DNA of 36,599 bases from Chara braunii (taxonomy: Eukaryota; Streptophyta; Charophyceae; Charales; Characeae): assembly GCA_003427395.1 (NCBI GenBank), contig BFEA01000584.1:284650-321248 (forward strand), in the 5' to 3' direction. A program made the translations under genes and the position numbers. Below, one piece after another: positions 19,713-29,705 of the stretch. Numbering within the stretch: position 1 is the stretch's first letter; each line of letters begins with the position of its first letter. The notes under the pieces are model-generated. The model ran no database searches, had not been told where the DNA came from, and saw only the letters and a program-made list of their open reading frames with translations.

Positions 19713-20639
19713 AAAAGAAGGTATGCATGTAGCAAAAAACGAAACAATCGGCCTCACTCCACTACTCTCGACACTCAAAAAAAACAAAAATCATGGTAAT
19801 GTATCTTTCCTTGTTCGAGTGGTGTCGAGCGCATCGGCTCCCGTTTTTTTGCAAAGCGCGAGAGCCCTCGAGACCATATCACGCAGGAGTTACAACAAAA
19901 CAAAGCAAGAGACAACTTGGGGACGACACATAACCAACTTGTGAACCGCCAAGGCGGGCGTGGTTGCGTCGTCCCTTCTCCGCTCTAACCGGGTGCGCGA
20001 GCTGTACATCCCACGGTCCCCTACGACAGGATAGGTTCTCACAGGGCAAAACTTGTCTTCCCTAAGGAGTTGTCACCAGCCTTAGGGGTGTATCCCTATC
20101 GAGCTACTGACCCACGTGCGAAAACTCTTAAATGCAATTGCAGAGATAGGTCAGGCGAGGGCGTTTGCTCGTTCACTATAGTGTAGGTATGTGTGGTTAA
20201 AACGTTTATTGAACCCGGATGTCGTCCGTTCGTTAGGGCGCTGATCTCCTAAGTACGAAGCGGACATCCGTTGACTAAGACGGTCTCAATCAAGAGTGAA
20301 ACCCCCAACTCAATCCTAGTCCCTTTAGACACCAGTCAAAAGAAATTTATAATAATCATACATAATTATATCAAAAGGATCGACCGTAGTCGATTGAAAT
20401 AAATATTCAATCTGAAATGACAACTAAAAGGATCAAAATCATCATTAAAAACATCCAATAATATGAGATCGAAAACAATCCGACCATCTCAGGTCGAACA
20501 CCACAAAAAATCAAACAACCACCAACAAGGAGTTGGCTACCGAGAATAATATTGATGCAGCCGACAAGATAGTTGGTCTGCCTTAGTTTTGACTTGATGA
20601 GACGCGTCGCCAAAGTTATTCATTCCACCCCTACCGCCT
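19708..20639. other. Unassigned, no gene seen
   Basis: Mixed-composition sequence with only short frames. No primer-binding site, tRNA or domain is recognised. Confidence 0.5.
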
Positions 20640-20641
20640 AT

Positions 20642-20913
20642 CTAAGATTCAGCATGCACACCTCTCTCCATACATTTCCAATCTTTTTGGATGACAAGTT
20701 GTTTTGGGAATGATTCTTGATCAGGTTCATTGCTTGAAGTTTTGTAGTCTCTCCCTCTAGAAAGTGGTATGGGGTACTCCTCCTCCTCGCCCGAGCACAA
20801 GACTCGGATGTCAGAAGTCGGGTCGTCTCCACGAAATCGACAAAGTACCCCCCCGTAGAACGGTCCACTCTGGGTCAATAACAGGATCGACTCTTGAAGC
20901 AATGAACCCCCGC
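20642..20913 (-). CDS. Exon-like open frame of unknown function
   Basis: A minus-strand frame of about 90 codons without ATG near its start reads ESILLLTQSGPFYGGVLCRF, then an acidic stretch (GEEEEYPIPL) and QKDWKCMERG. Its composition is more protein-like than the surrounding chance frames. A pyrimidine-rich stretch and TTTAG/CTAG lie just upstream on the minus strand (about 20914-20940), and AG-GTGTGC near its end could be a donor, so an internal exon is possible. I do not recognise the family. It may equally be a chance frame or part of a retroelement. Confidence 0.2.
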
Positions 20914-21427
20914 CCTAGATGCTTCCTAAATAAAAAGAATGTGTGCACTACAAGTAGTTCTCAATTATTCTCATTTTTCCTAGGTTCACGATAACTTAGA
21001 CGAAAAGAGTCAGATGAGATTAAAAATGAGAACCATTTGGACAGGTACGTGTAGATAAGGTCATTCGGGATAGAACGGGTAAACCTCAAGAAAAGGCTAA
21101 GTTTTTTTTACCCTATCTGCTTTATTTCAATCAAATGATTTTTACGGTGCACACATAATTAATGTTTTTCAAAACAACCAAACTTTTTTAGCATGCAAGC
21201 AGGTGAGAAGTTAAAAAAGAAGACAATCTCTTTCTCTTTTCTCAAATAAGCATAATCAATCAACTTTGCAAGCATCCTTCTACCTACCTGCATAACACGC
21301 AAAAACAAGTTCAAAAGAAACCAGTACAATTTCATACTCAAATCAGACCTTTCCATTCACACACATGACTCGCACAACTTTCCTTTACCTTTTATTTTGA
21401 ACTTCCAAAACAAACACGGTCAATCAA
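20914..21427. other. Unassigned AT-rich sequence
   Basis: No gene is seen. It may be an extension of the dispersed repeat that becomes recognisable at 21428. Confidence 0.4.
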
Positions 21428-22050
21428 AGTGTGGGTTCACACAGGTGTGAAAGGAAGTCTAAGTCAACCAACTGACCGATCTTGAGTGAAGTTTAATCTG
21501 ACTCACTCAAGGAAGTCGAGTAATACTTCAATCACATAAAAGTTAATCGTCGTTGAAGTTCAAACTACTAGGCCACAACTCCACAACTCGTGGTCGTTCC
21601 ACTGAACGACGGTCCACCTCTCCTCCAAGTGCTCAAATGAGCAAAGGTTGAGCCACAACATAACTCAAGAGAGGTAATCCTCCAGGATGGTGTTCCAACA
21701 AATGAGTTTTCACATGGTCCCAATGTCCCAAACTAATCCGTGCTTAGACTGGTCCCAATGTCCCAGGTTATCCCAACACATTCCCAACTGTACTTCACCC
21801 ACCAAGGATACTCTCAACCAATTGCAAATCCACACCGCCTCCAATCACCACGTCCGCTCACAATAGCCACAACAACATGCCGGTCCTGTTCTCAAAACCA
21901 GTCTAACCTCGTCCCTAAATGGTTCCAAGTGATCTTGGGCAGTCCCACACCATCGCCCGCAGCACTGGATGGTCCCAAACTCAAATCCCGCTTGTTCCGC
22001 ATGCCATAAAGAAAATAAAGGTGACCCTCACTAAAACTCGCAAGTGCTGA
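21428..22050 (+). repeat. Dispersed repeat D, copy 1
   Basis: GTGTGGGTTCACACAGG, GAAGTCTAAGTCAACCAACTGACC, TTGAGTGAAGTTT, GAGCAAAGGTTGAGCCACAA, GGTCCCAA.. and AATAAAGGTGACCC occur in this order. The same order is found at 31589-32720 with moderate divergence. There is no coding frame. The element type is unknown; it could be a non-autonomous LTR element or a LARD-like remnant. Confidence 0.7.
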
Positions 22051-23022
22051 TAGCCTTAGCGTTCAGTGTTGTGTGTACTCACTCTGCACTTTCGTCATGT
22101 CGTCGGCCCACACACCACTGCCGCACAAGCCCAACCGTGCACCAGCGATAGCCCAATCTCCAGACCACCTTGGAATCAACCATGACCGTTGCGCACCACA
22201 AAAAAATGAATTTGTCGCTCGCCGCATCGTCAAAAACGGTACCACGACTGCCATGTGACACCACCGCCGTGATCACACCTCCAAAATGAATGATTCACCG
22301 TGCCACAAAACTCTGGCACACTTCCCCTAAAAAAAAGTCGTTAACGTACCACCAACCAGACAGCACTAACTTACGCAAAAACAATGTGGCCGCCGCCGCC
22401 AATTTCAGCAGCATGATCCCACCGGGTACACTATCATTGCCACGCCGCTGATCGAGCAGCACCTCCCCACTCTTACATTAAAAAAAACATTGGCGTTGCG
22501 CGGCAAATTCATCAACACCTTCCTTTAGAAAGGTCTTGATGTCGCGGCGACGGTCAACATCTCCCCACCAAAGTGTCACTGCCACCGTGCCAAAAAAAAT
22601 GGCAACACTTCTAATAAAAGGTTGCCGCTGAGTCACAATTTCGGCAGCGTAACCCCCGACATACCCATGCCACTTGCAGCATCGTCCAACCTTCACGCAG
22701 TCTCACCGCCACAGCACCAGTACAAGGGTGGGGCAGCGAGCCTCCAACCCTTGGTTATGGCTGCCCTGACCGCACTCCTCCCGCAGCGTCGCCCCTTATC
22801 CTGCAGACCTCCAATTCCTCCATCAGCAGCACTGCCCCACAGTAGCAGCCAGCCAGCATTCACTCAAGTGAATGACTCGGCAACACTGCCACAAGTGTGA
22901 GGTGGAGTGTTGGTTTTTATAGCCAGTCGAAGGCATGTGGGCAGCTGCTTTGCCCACAGCCAGACAAAAATTTGTGGGTGTTCCTGACCCTCGATCTAAA
23001 TCAACGGCCAGGAGCCTGGTGC
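22051..23022. other. C-rich unassigned sequence with GCCA/TGGC hairpins
   Basis: No gene is recognised. Short hairpins of the type TGCCA..TGGCA and GTGCC-A-run-GGCAAC recur at about 22301-22320 and 22587-22606. Frames here are under 95 codons and without motifs. Confidence 0.45.
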
Positions 23023-23048
23023 CTTGGTTTTCCCCTAGGGGAACCAAG
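23023..23048. repeat. Near-perfect 12-bp palindrome
   Basis: CTTGGTT-TT-CCCCT is followed directly by AGGGGAACCAAG. The arms pair over 12 bases with a two-base bulge and no loop. Confidence 0.85.
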
Positions 23049-23469
23049 ATCATCAATTCCCGGAAGCATCTGACCTTCCCCGACAGGCCACATGCTCTAA
23101 GAAATGACTGTACCCAACCATTTACTGCAACCTGTTTAAAATGAACAGTTACAGTTCCCCCCCCCTACTAAAACCTTCCACCCCCTGCATCTATCATATG
23201 CCCACGGCCACGTACATGGCCGTTTCTTATTTCTTTTCCTCCTTTTTTTTCTTTTCGTCCCCTATTTCCCCCCCGTTTCACTGTGCAGGGGGCAACTTGT
23301 TGTTCGAAATGAACGGCTACCCCTCACAAAATCGAACTAGAGTTAAGCTCAACAAGGTTTTCCTGCCCTGTCCCATCGCACCCCCGAATCTGGGCGCCAA
23401 CGGTGCCAAGTTCAGGCGTGCCCAAGGTCTGGAGAGAAGGTTAACAACAGTCATATTTTTCATCACCAC
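23049..23469. other. Unassigned, no gene seen
   Basis: Pyrimidine-rich patches at 23230-23280; otherwise nothing recognised. Confidence 0.5.
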
Positions 23470-23770
23470 TTCAGGACACTTTTCACCACTTCAGGATGCA
23501 ACCTGCCTAAACAGGTGGTTTTCAGGGTCTTCAGACCTTTCACCACTTCAGGACACCCTTCACCACTTCAGGATACTACCTGCCTAAACAGGTGGTTTTC
23601 AGGGTCTTCGAATCTTTCACCGCTTCAGGACCATTCAGGATTTTCAGACTGCCCAAAACTCTCACTTCACCACTTCAGGATGCAGCCTGCCTAAACAGGT
23701 GGTTTTCAGGGTCTTCGGACCTTTCACCACTTTAGAGACATTTAGGATTTTCAGACTGTCAAAAACTCTC
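23470..23770. repeat. Irregular tandem repeat with CCTG/CAGG hairpin core
   Basis: The core CCTGCCTAAACAGGTGG followed by TTTTCAGGGTCTTC occurs at about 23502, 23579 and 23687 (periods 77 and 108). The sub-repeat TTCACCACTTCAGGA occurs between cores, often twice. ACCTG and CAGGT can pair around CCTAAA in every unit. Confidence 0.9.
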
Positions 23771-24044
23771 ACTTCATAATTTTCATTCCTGAATTTCTAG
23801 CTGCCCGTTAACTACTTGTGAAGTTCTGCAGCCCGTTTCAAGAACGAACGGGCGCAGATAGGCAGCACCACGCTGAAAGAGAAACAAAGAAAAAACAAAG
23901 AAGGAAAAATTTTAAAAAATCTAAAGAAAATCAAAAGGGAAAGAAAAAAAAAAAAAATAGAATGAACTTGCCTCAAGTAACTCCTTCTCGTGGAATGTAC
24001 CTTCCATAACACGACACCCTTCCCTCTGCTAAAAATGGGGGGGG

Positions 24045-24115
24045 ACCAAAAATATGTGGCAGTGTATTTTTCCGTGTTCTAGCAATAGATTCATTCGATT
24101 TTGCTCATCCTACCT
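24045..24115 (+). mobile_element. Family R, copy 4
   Basis: ATATGTGGCAGTGTATTTTT, CCGTGTTCTAGCAATAGATTC and ATTCGATTTTGCTCAT follow the family R order. It ends about ten bases before the decayed hammerhead. Confidence 0.6.
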
Positions 24116-24123
24116 ATATAGAC

Positions 24124-24183
24124 TTGGACTATAGAGGTTTCAACCTCGTGATGAGTCGGTGAAAGTCTGACAGAACAGTCTGT
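24124..24183 (+). pseudogene. Decayed type III hammerhead ribozyme
   Basis: The layout matches the intact motif at 29795-29854: closed stem I GAGG (24134-24137) with CCTC (24144-24147), then GTGATGA (24148-24154), stem II GTCGG (24155-24159) with CTGAC (24167-24171), then AGAA (24172-24175), then a stem III strand pairing back to 24125-24132. Three catalytic-core bases are changed: the C of CTGATGA is G, and GAAA reads AGAA. These changes should abolish cleavage at ATA (24131-24133). The loop TGAAAGT also matches the intact copy's TGAAACT, so the two share ancestry. Confidence 0.7.
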
Positions 24184-24403
24184 CACAGTCCGTGCCCATT
24201 TCAACGGGCGTAACATGCTCTAATCGGCACAACCACAGTAGTGGCACAACCAATGTGGCTGGCCAAACGAGCATGTGCTCGTGTTCGGGCTGCCGATTCA
24301 TTCCCATTCGCTCACCCTATCAGCAATAGCAGCCCGTTCGTCAACGAACAGGAGCCCTAGTGGAATCACAAACGAATAAAACAAGAAAACAAAATATAAA
24401 GAA

Positions 24404-24435
<32 letters not shown>

Positions 24436-24571
24436 CGAAAAAAAAAACACCTTACCTCAAGGTCGAACAGTCACCCGTTTTCACGGGCGTTGTCAAGTGG
24501 ACTCGAGCTTTAAACGGCCCAGTCACTTCTAAGGACGTCAGCTGGCGTTTCCAAACGTAGTATGTTTTAGT

Positions 24572-24605
24572 TTTAATTTTTTTTTTAGTTTTTTTTTTTT
24601 TTTTT
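24572..24605. repeat. T-rich tract
   Basis: Two T runs interrupted by AG, with no other content recognised. A B-box-like GAGTTCGATCCCAGC follows at about 24675 but no A box was found. Confidence 0.7.
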
Positions 24606-24680
24606 AAGTTTCGTTGGCTTGCCAACTGTCACATCCCATCGTGGTTTTCCCACGATCTGTCGAAATATAGACCCGAGTTC

Positions 24681-24738
24681 GATCCCAGCCGGGATCGAAG
24701 AAAAAATTAGATCCCAGCCGGGATCGAAGAAAAAATTA
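24681..24738. repeat. Perfect 29-bp tandem duplication with internal palindrome
   Basis: GATCCCAGCCGGGATCGAAG followed by AAAAAATTA occurs twice back to back (24681 and 24710). Each unit contains GATCCC-agcc-GGGATC. Confidence 0.95.
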
Positions 24739-24985
24739 GACTATTTTTCGATTTATGCATGTCATCCTTGCGCAGAGGCAAAGCTAATCTACGATGAAGC
24801 TGATTTCAATCGTGCAATCTCGAAGATCGCACGGCCGAAATCGGCCGCGCCCAACTGCCCTCACCCAGTGGGCTGCTCCAAAAGAAGCTGGCCGAGTAGG
24901 GAGCCATCGGATTCAATCCCAGTGCCTACTGGGTGAAAGCTTCATGTTGTAACCTACTAGGCTAGCTACTATCACGGGAGTTATA

Positions 24986-25016
24986 GCCGCAACCCTTCTA
25001 TTTAAAGGGTTGCGGC
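24986..25016. repeat. Perfect 12-bp hairpin
   Basis: GCCGCAACCCTT (24986-24997) and AAGGGTTGCGGC (25005-25016) are exact complements around a 7-base loop. TAGGCC/GGCCTA and AGGCAGG/CCTGCCT hairpins follow within the next 60 bases. Confidence 0.95.
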
Positions 25017-25130
25017 CCAGTAGGCCATCAATTTGAGGCCTAGGCAGGTTTAGTCCTGCCTCACCCTTTTAAAGTCGGTGCCTCGCCACCTAACCAGCAG
25101 GGGCCTAGCCCGGTAGGCCCGGTAAGCCAC

Positions 25131-25700
25131 AACCTTAGCCCTACATCTTGCGGGATTCAACGCGGAGTTAAACCTCTAAGCCAAATAAAATAGGTGAGCC
25201 ATCTCTCCTGCGCTGGAGTCCTATACCCAATGTCCATTCTTTTCAGTCCTATTAGGTAGAATAGGTTTAGCTTTAGTATTCCCATGTCCACGCGCTTTTG
25301 CGGCTTCGACAAAAACGGAGCACTGTCGGTTACTATCGTTATTCTCGGACTCCACAAGCATCTCGGTCAAAGGTCAGGTCTGAATAAACTTTTGGCAAAT
25401 GTCATTCTCATCAAGTCCTTCATTTCAACGAAAAGGTCAGACAGTGTCGGACGTTTGAAATCCCTACCAAATACCCTTATCAGGGTATTTGCCCCAACAA
25501 CGGAAGATTATCTGCTTTTTCTTTGGATGTCGAGAGTAGTGGAGCAAGGCCGAAAGACGAGGGTTTCTTGCTGATGTGTCGTGTGTGCGTATTGTCAGAT
25601 TCGTTGTATATGTTGGTCGACATCAGAATGGACGAGATAAAGTAAACGTACGATGGCTCTATAAAGGAGCATCCTGGTTAACTCAGTTCCGCGCCGGGGC
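25131..25700. other. Unassigned, no gene seen
   Basis: Short frames on both strands (under 100 codons) without motifs. A GATAAAG/TATAAAG-like AT patch lies near 25660 but no promoter can be supported. Confidence 0.45.
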
Positions 25701-26820
25701 AGGTTCACGACGTGAAGAGGGCACCGACTGACCACCATAGTTGCAGGAACGTGTGTAGATGGAGCAGTAGCAGCGGGGTGGCAGGCGCCATCAAAGAGCA
25801 GGGTTGCAGCGCGGTAGAAGATTCAACCACGCTGGATGACGATCTCCTGCTTGTACGGCTTTTTTGGAGCACCGAAGAAGAACCCAACATCGACGAAGTG
25901 TTAGGCACAGAGGAAGTGTATGCGACGTGGAGAAGTCACCATAGCTGAAGGAAGAGAAAGGAGACGTGTGGGCATAGAAGCTGCAGGGAGGAAGGAGGCG
26001 ATGCACTGACAAGGAGTAGGTAAGAAGAGAGGCTATCGGAAGAACAATGGAGAGACGAGCGTGGGAATAGAGGTAGCATGATGCAAGGAAGGTTATGAGC
26101 GAAGAAGGCAACACAACGATGAAAGCGGACGTTCGGCGCACCACAACCAGTAGCGACGGAAGGAGGATCCTCGGCGAGCGAAGACCCTCTGGGCACTGGC
26201 CCTCTATCCTTTGGGGCCTCGGGGGACCCTCCCCCCGGTGAAGGAAGGGAATCAGCCCGGAGGTAAGTGCTATTTCGCCAGCAACAACCTCGTTCTCACC
26301 TCCTCTCCTTGTTCTTCCCCTCCCCCTCCTATCCCCTAACCCAAAAGACGACCATCTTTTCCAATCCCTTCCCCTATCTACCCTGCCCCCTCTCCCGATC
26401 GACCTTATCCTTGCTCCACCCTCACCCGATCCCTCTCCTCATCAACCTTTCCTCTTTCTCCTCCTACTCCTTCGACCCCGATCCCGACCCCGGCTCGCTC
26501 CAATCTAGCTTTCCTTAATCGGGTTCCCCAGATCCCCGACCCTCCTTGTTCTTGACATAGCCCCTACTTCCCACCTGATCCCGTTGCATCCCGTTTGTAT
26601 CCGACCCCCCCTTATCCACCCCGCCCTCCCCCAACCCTGATCTCTGTATCCCGGATCGGGCCCATCCTTGCCCCGCTCTTACCTGACACCCCCATATTCA
26701 CCCCGCATTCTCCCAACCCCATCTTCGCTTTAGTTTGATCTTAGCCCCTTCCCCTTTTCCACCTGACCCCCGACCCCAACATCCTAATCAGGTTGTCCGA
26801 CCTCGACCTTGCTTCTCGTC
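25701..26820. other. Purine-rich block switching to a pyrimidine-rich block
   Basis: The plus strand is G/A-rich from about 25701 to 26210 and strongly C/T-rich from about 26265 to 26820. The switch surrounds the self-complementary CGGGGGACCCTCCCCCCGG near 26219-26237. Frames in the block are compositional. No gene is recognised. Confidence 0.6.
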
Positions 26821-26859
26821 CAACAGAAAAATTGTGCCAAATTTTATGACAGGATGATC

Positions 26860-27130
26860 ATATGTGGACCCCTTTTTTAAACCGTTGGAACTGTGTTAAT
26901 AAACTGTTTGACGGGGGGGGGGTCATGTGTTCCACCAGAAGTGAAGGAATTCAACGTTGAACAAACATTTGGTAAACAGAGAATAGTGTGTCCAATTGTT
27001 GAAAAGTTGTTCACAAGTTGTTGAAAACTGGTTTACCAATTGTTGATCCATTTGTTGAAAAGTTGTTTAAAAAATGGTCCATTTGTAGAGAAGTTGTTGA
27101 AAACTTGTTTACCAATTATTGAATATTGCA
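26860..27130 (+). repeat. GTTGAAAA-word array, left copy
   Basis: AAACTGTTTGACGGGGGGGG precedes a degenerate array of GTTGAAAA, GTTGTT and TTTACCAATTGTTG words. The same order (AAACCGTTTGAGGGAGGGGG, then GTTGAAA words) is found at 28440-28690, so two direct copies flank the satellite. Confidence 0.65.
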
Positions 27131-27328
27131 TTTTTTGTTGGGGAAAAAAATTAAAATTTGAGCTCCTGTGGTACGTTTTTGGGGTTTCTTCCCAATACGA
27201 GGCCCAACTTCTCCACCTTTTTCTCCCACTGCATGAAACACTATGCTCTTTCACAATTGTCAATCTTTAAGTTTTCTAGTACTCCTGACATGCAATACAC
27301 ACTGAATGAAGAAAATAAGAGAGAGCAT

Positions 27329-27330
<2 letters not shown>

Positions 27331-27394
<64 letters not shown>

Positions 27395-27615
27395 GGCTAT
27401 TGCGTGCCAAAACTGAATCGATGTCCTTGTTCACAATATAATTATCACGCAGTAGTGAACTTTGGAGTGGATTTCACCAGTTCATAACAAGCGATTGTAC
27501 AATGTTGTATCATAAATAAGAGAGCATATGTTGTACACTGATTGTTTGAGTGTCGTGGTTCACAGTCATCATCATCCGTACGCCAAAATGTCTCTCTCTC
27601 TTTCTCTGTCTCTCT

Positions 27616-27652
<37 letters not shown>

Positions 27653-27841
27653 GGCTACTGCGTGCCAAAACTGAATCGATGTCCCTGTTCACCATGTAAT
27701 TGTCACGCAGTAGTGAACTTTGGAGTGGATTTCACTAGTTCATAACAAGGGATTATACAATGTTGTATCATAAATAAGAGAGCATATGTTGTACAGTGAT
27801 TGTTTGAGTGTCGTGGTTCACAGTCATCATCATCCGTACGC

Positions 27842-27898
<57 letters not shown>

Positions 27899-28091
27899 GG
27901 CTACTGCGTGCCTAAACTAAATCGATGTCCCTGTTCACCATGTAATTGTCACGCAGTAGTGAACTTTGGAGTGGATTTCACCAGTTCATAACAAGAGATT
28001 CTACAATGTTGTATCATAAATAAGAAAGCATATGTTTTACACTGATTGTTTGAGTGTCGTGGTTCACAGTCACCATCATCCGTACGACAAA

Positions 28092-28144
<53 letters not shown>
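27331..28144 (+). repeat. Three-unit satellite with junction microsatellites of changing type
   Basis: Three ~198-bp units lie at 27392-27590, 27650-27845 and 27896-28094. Each starts GTTGGCTA(C/T)TGCGTGCC and ends CCGTACG(C/A)CAAA. The first is preceded by a 61-base CA array (27331-27391). Units 1 and 2 are separated by TC repeats that switch to GA repeats (27591-27649). Units 2 and 3 are separated by pure GA (27846-27895). Unit 3 is followed by pure TC (28095-28144). A truncated unit lies just before the CA array. The frames running through it are not genes. Confidence 0.9.
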
Positions 28145-28147
<3 letters not shown>

Positions 28148-28439
28148 CATGCAATGACAGTGATCTCCTGCAACTCTTGGTGACAGATTTCGTTACGAAC
28201 CTTCTGATTCACACAAATGTGTTCCCCCCCCCTCCCCCGCCCACTGTTCAAGGCCTGACACAAAGACTTTATGTATCCCTCTCCCCGTCTCTGCTTCTCT
28301 CACGAGGTGGTGCAATGAACTCAAACTCGAAATCGTCATCTGTTATCGTTATGTTATGTGGCCCGCTCCTGTGGACAGACAACAGAAAAAAAAGTGGTGT
28401 AATTGAAAGCGAGTTTATCACATACATTTGCGTATAACA

Positions 28440-28690
28440 ACAGATTGTAAACAGTTTATAAACCGTTTGAGGGAGGGGGTTCATGTATATATACATGAAG
28501 CCAATCAATCTTGTTTGGACAAACATTGATCATGTTCTCTGTGTTGACATAGTTGTTTTAAACTGTATACAAACAGTTTAACAACAATTGGTTTTGTGTT
28601 GAAAACTTTGCTCATGTGTTGAAAATCTGTTGATAAACAGTTGATATCCAGTTGAAATCATGTTGGAATCAGGTTGGAATAATGTGGTTG
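28440..28690 (+). repeat. GTTGAAAA-word array, right copy
   Basis: It opens with AAACCGTTTGAGGGAGGGGG and continues with GTTGAAAACTTTGC, GTTGAAAATCTGTTG and GTTGAAATCATGTTGG words. It matches the block at 26860-27130 in order and orientation. A TGTATATATACA palindrome lies near 28483. Confidence 0.65.
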
Positions 28691-28853
28691 TGAATTATGT
28701 TAATAATTGTACATATTTAGACTGAAAAAATATTCAGAATTACATTATAGCGTTATTCGCGTAGTATTCTTACGTGTTTAGGATGTGTTGTTGATGTTGA
28801 CGTCATTGAAAACAAACTTCCTTGAATTTTGAATACAAATAGATTTACATGAG

Positions 28854-28856
<3 letters not shown>

Positions 28857-28892
<36 letters not shown>

Positions 28893-28901
28893 CCCTTTTT
28901 T

Positions 28902-28981
<80 letters not shown>
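28857..28981. repeat. T run joined to a (CT)n array
   Basis: A T run of about 36, CCC, a second T run and then about 37 CT units. Reading it on the minus strand gives GA repeats followed by poly-A. Confidence 0.95.
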
Positions 28982-28985
<4 letters not shown>

Positions 28986-29300
28986 TAGAAGGATGTAATG
29001 AAGTTCATTTCTCATGGCACAAAATCACACACATTCTCTATAATAACCACCATGGTCATTGCAAAACTTCTAATTTAGGTGCAGTTGAATAAGTTGTTGG
29101 ATTAAATCCATATGTTTTTGTCTCACAACATAATTGTGCAACTGCAGAGTTGATGGATGAACAAGAAAGATAGAGAATATTTTCTAAAGTAAGTAAAAAC
29201 TAACTTTTTGTAATCAGGAACATTGACGAACGTTTTGGGAGCATATTATTTTTCAAATTATGAGGTGTGAATAACAATGTTGTTTCATGCGACAATTTTT

Positions 29301-29376
29301 GTAGTCGGTTGATGCCTATATTTATGTGTTGTAATGACTATGGTAAGTCATAAAATAGTATGCACCTACCGACCAT
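29301..29376. mobile_element. Small MITE, family G (TIR GTGGTCGGTAGGTGCATACTA), copy 1
   Basis: Left end GTAGTCGGTTGATGCC, right end TATGCACCTACCGACCAT, about 76 bases. It lies in tandem unit 1. Confidence 0.75.
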
Positions 29377-29538
29377 ATACACTAACACTGGTAGATACGT
29401 AACACTAGAAGATTGAGGATAATTATAAAACAAGAGCATAATATCCTTTATGAAAAGTACTTAATGCTGACGACGAAGCATATTATTTTTCAAATTGTAA
29501 AGAGTGAATATTTTTTTTTGTTTTAGACGACTTTCCTT

Positions 29539-29613
29539 GTGGTCGGTTGGTGCCCACATTTACGTGTTGCAACAGATATGGTAAACCATAAAATAATATG
29601 TACCTATCGACCT
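29539..29613. mobile_element. Family G MITE, copy 2
   Basis: Left end GTGGTCGGTTGGTGCCCA, right end ATATGTACCTATCGACC. It sits at the homologous place in tandem unit 2, so it predates the tandem duplication. Confidence 0.75.
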
Positions 29614-29705
29614 CATACACAAACATTGTTAGATATTTGATAGAAGGTTAAGGATGATTTTAAAATAAGAGCGTAATATTTTTTCTCAGAAATGTTTAAT
29701 ATCGA

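Larger units (their letters stand above)
23826..24480. repeat. Recurring CCCGTT..AACGGG hairpins in a ~500-bp imperfect duplication
   Basis: GCCCGTTTCAAGAACGAACGGGC (about 23830-23853), GCCCATTTCAACGGGC (about 24195), GCCCGTTCGTCAACGAACAGG (about 24331) and ACCCGTTTTCACGGGCG (about 24473) are related short hairpins. The first and third are each followed by an A-rich stretch and TTGCCTCAAG or TTACCTCAAG, so 23826-23985 and 24326-24470 look like duplicate blocks. The second block has a 29-base A run at 24407-24435. Confidence 0.6.

Noticed and set aside
24619-24936. 105-codon frame
   Set aside because: It runs through the 29-bp tandem duplication and a hairpin-rich non-coding stretch, with no motif.
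27158-28263. Frames ending in a shared segment (GYCVPKLNRCPCS...) repeated three times
   Set aside because: The similarity reflects the DNA satellite unit; the upstream part of each frame is microsatellite-derived and no start is conserved.
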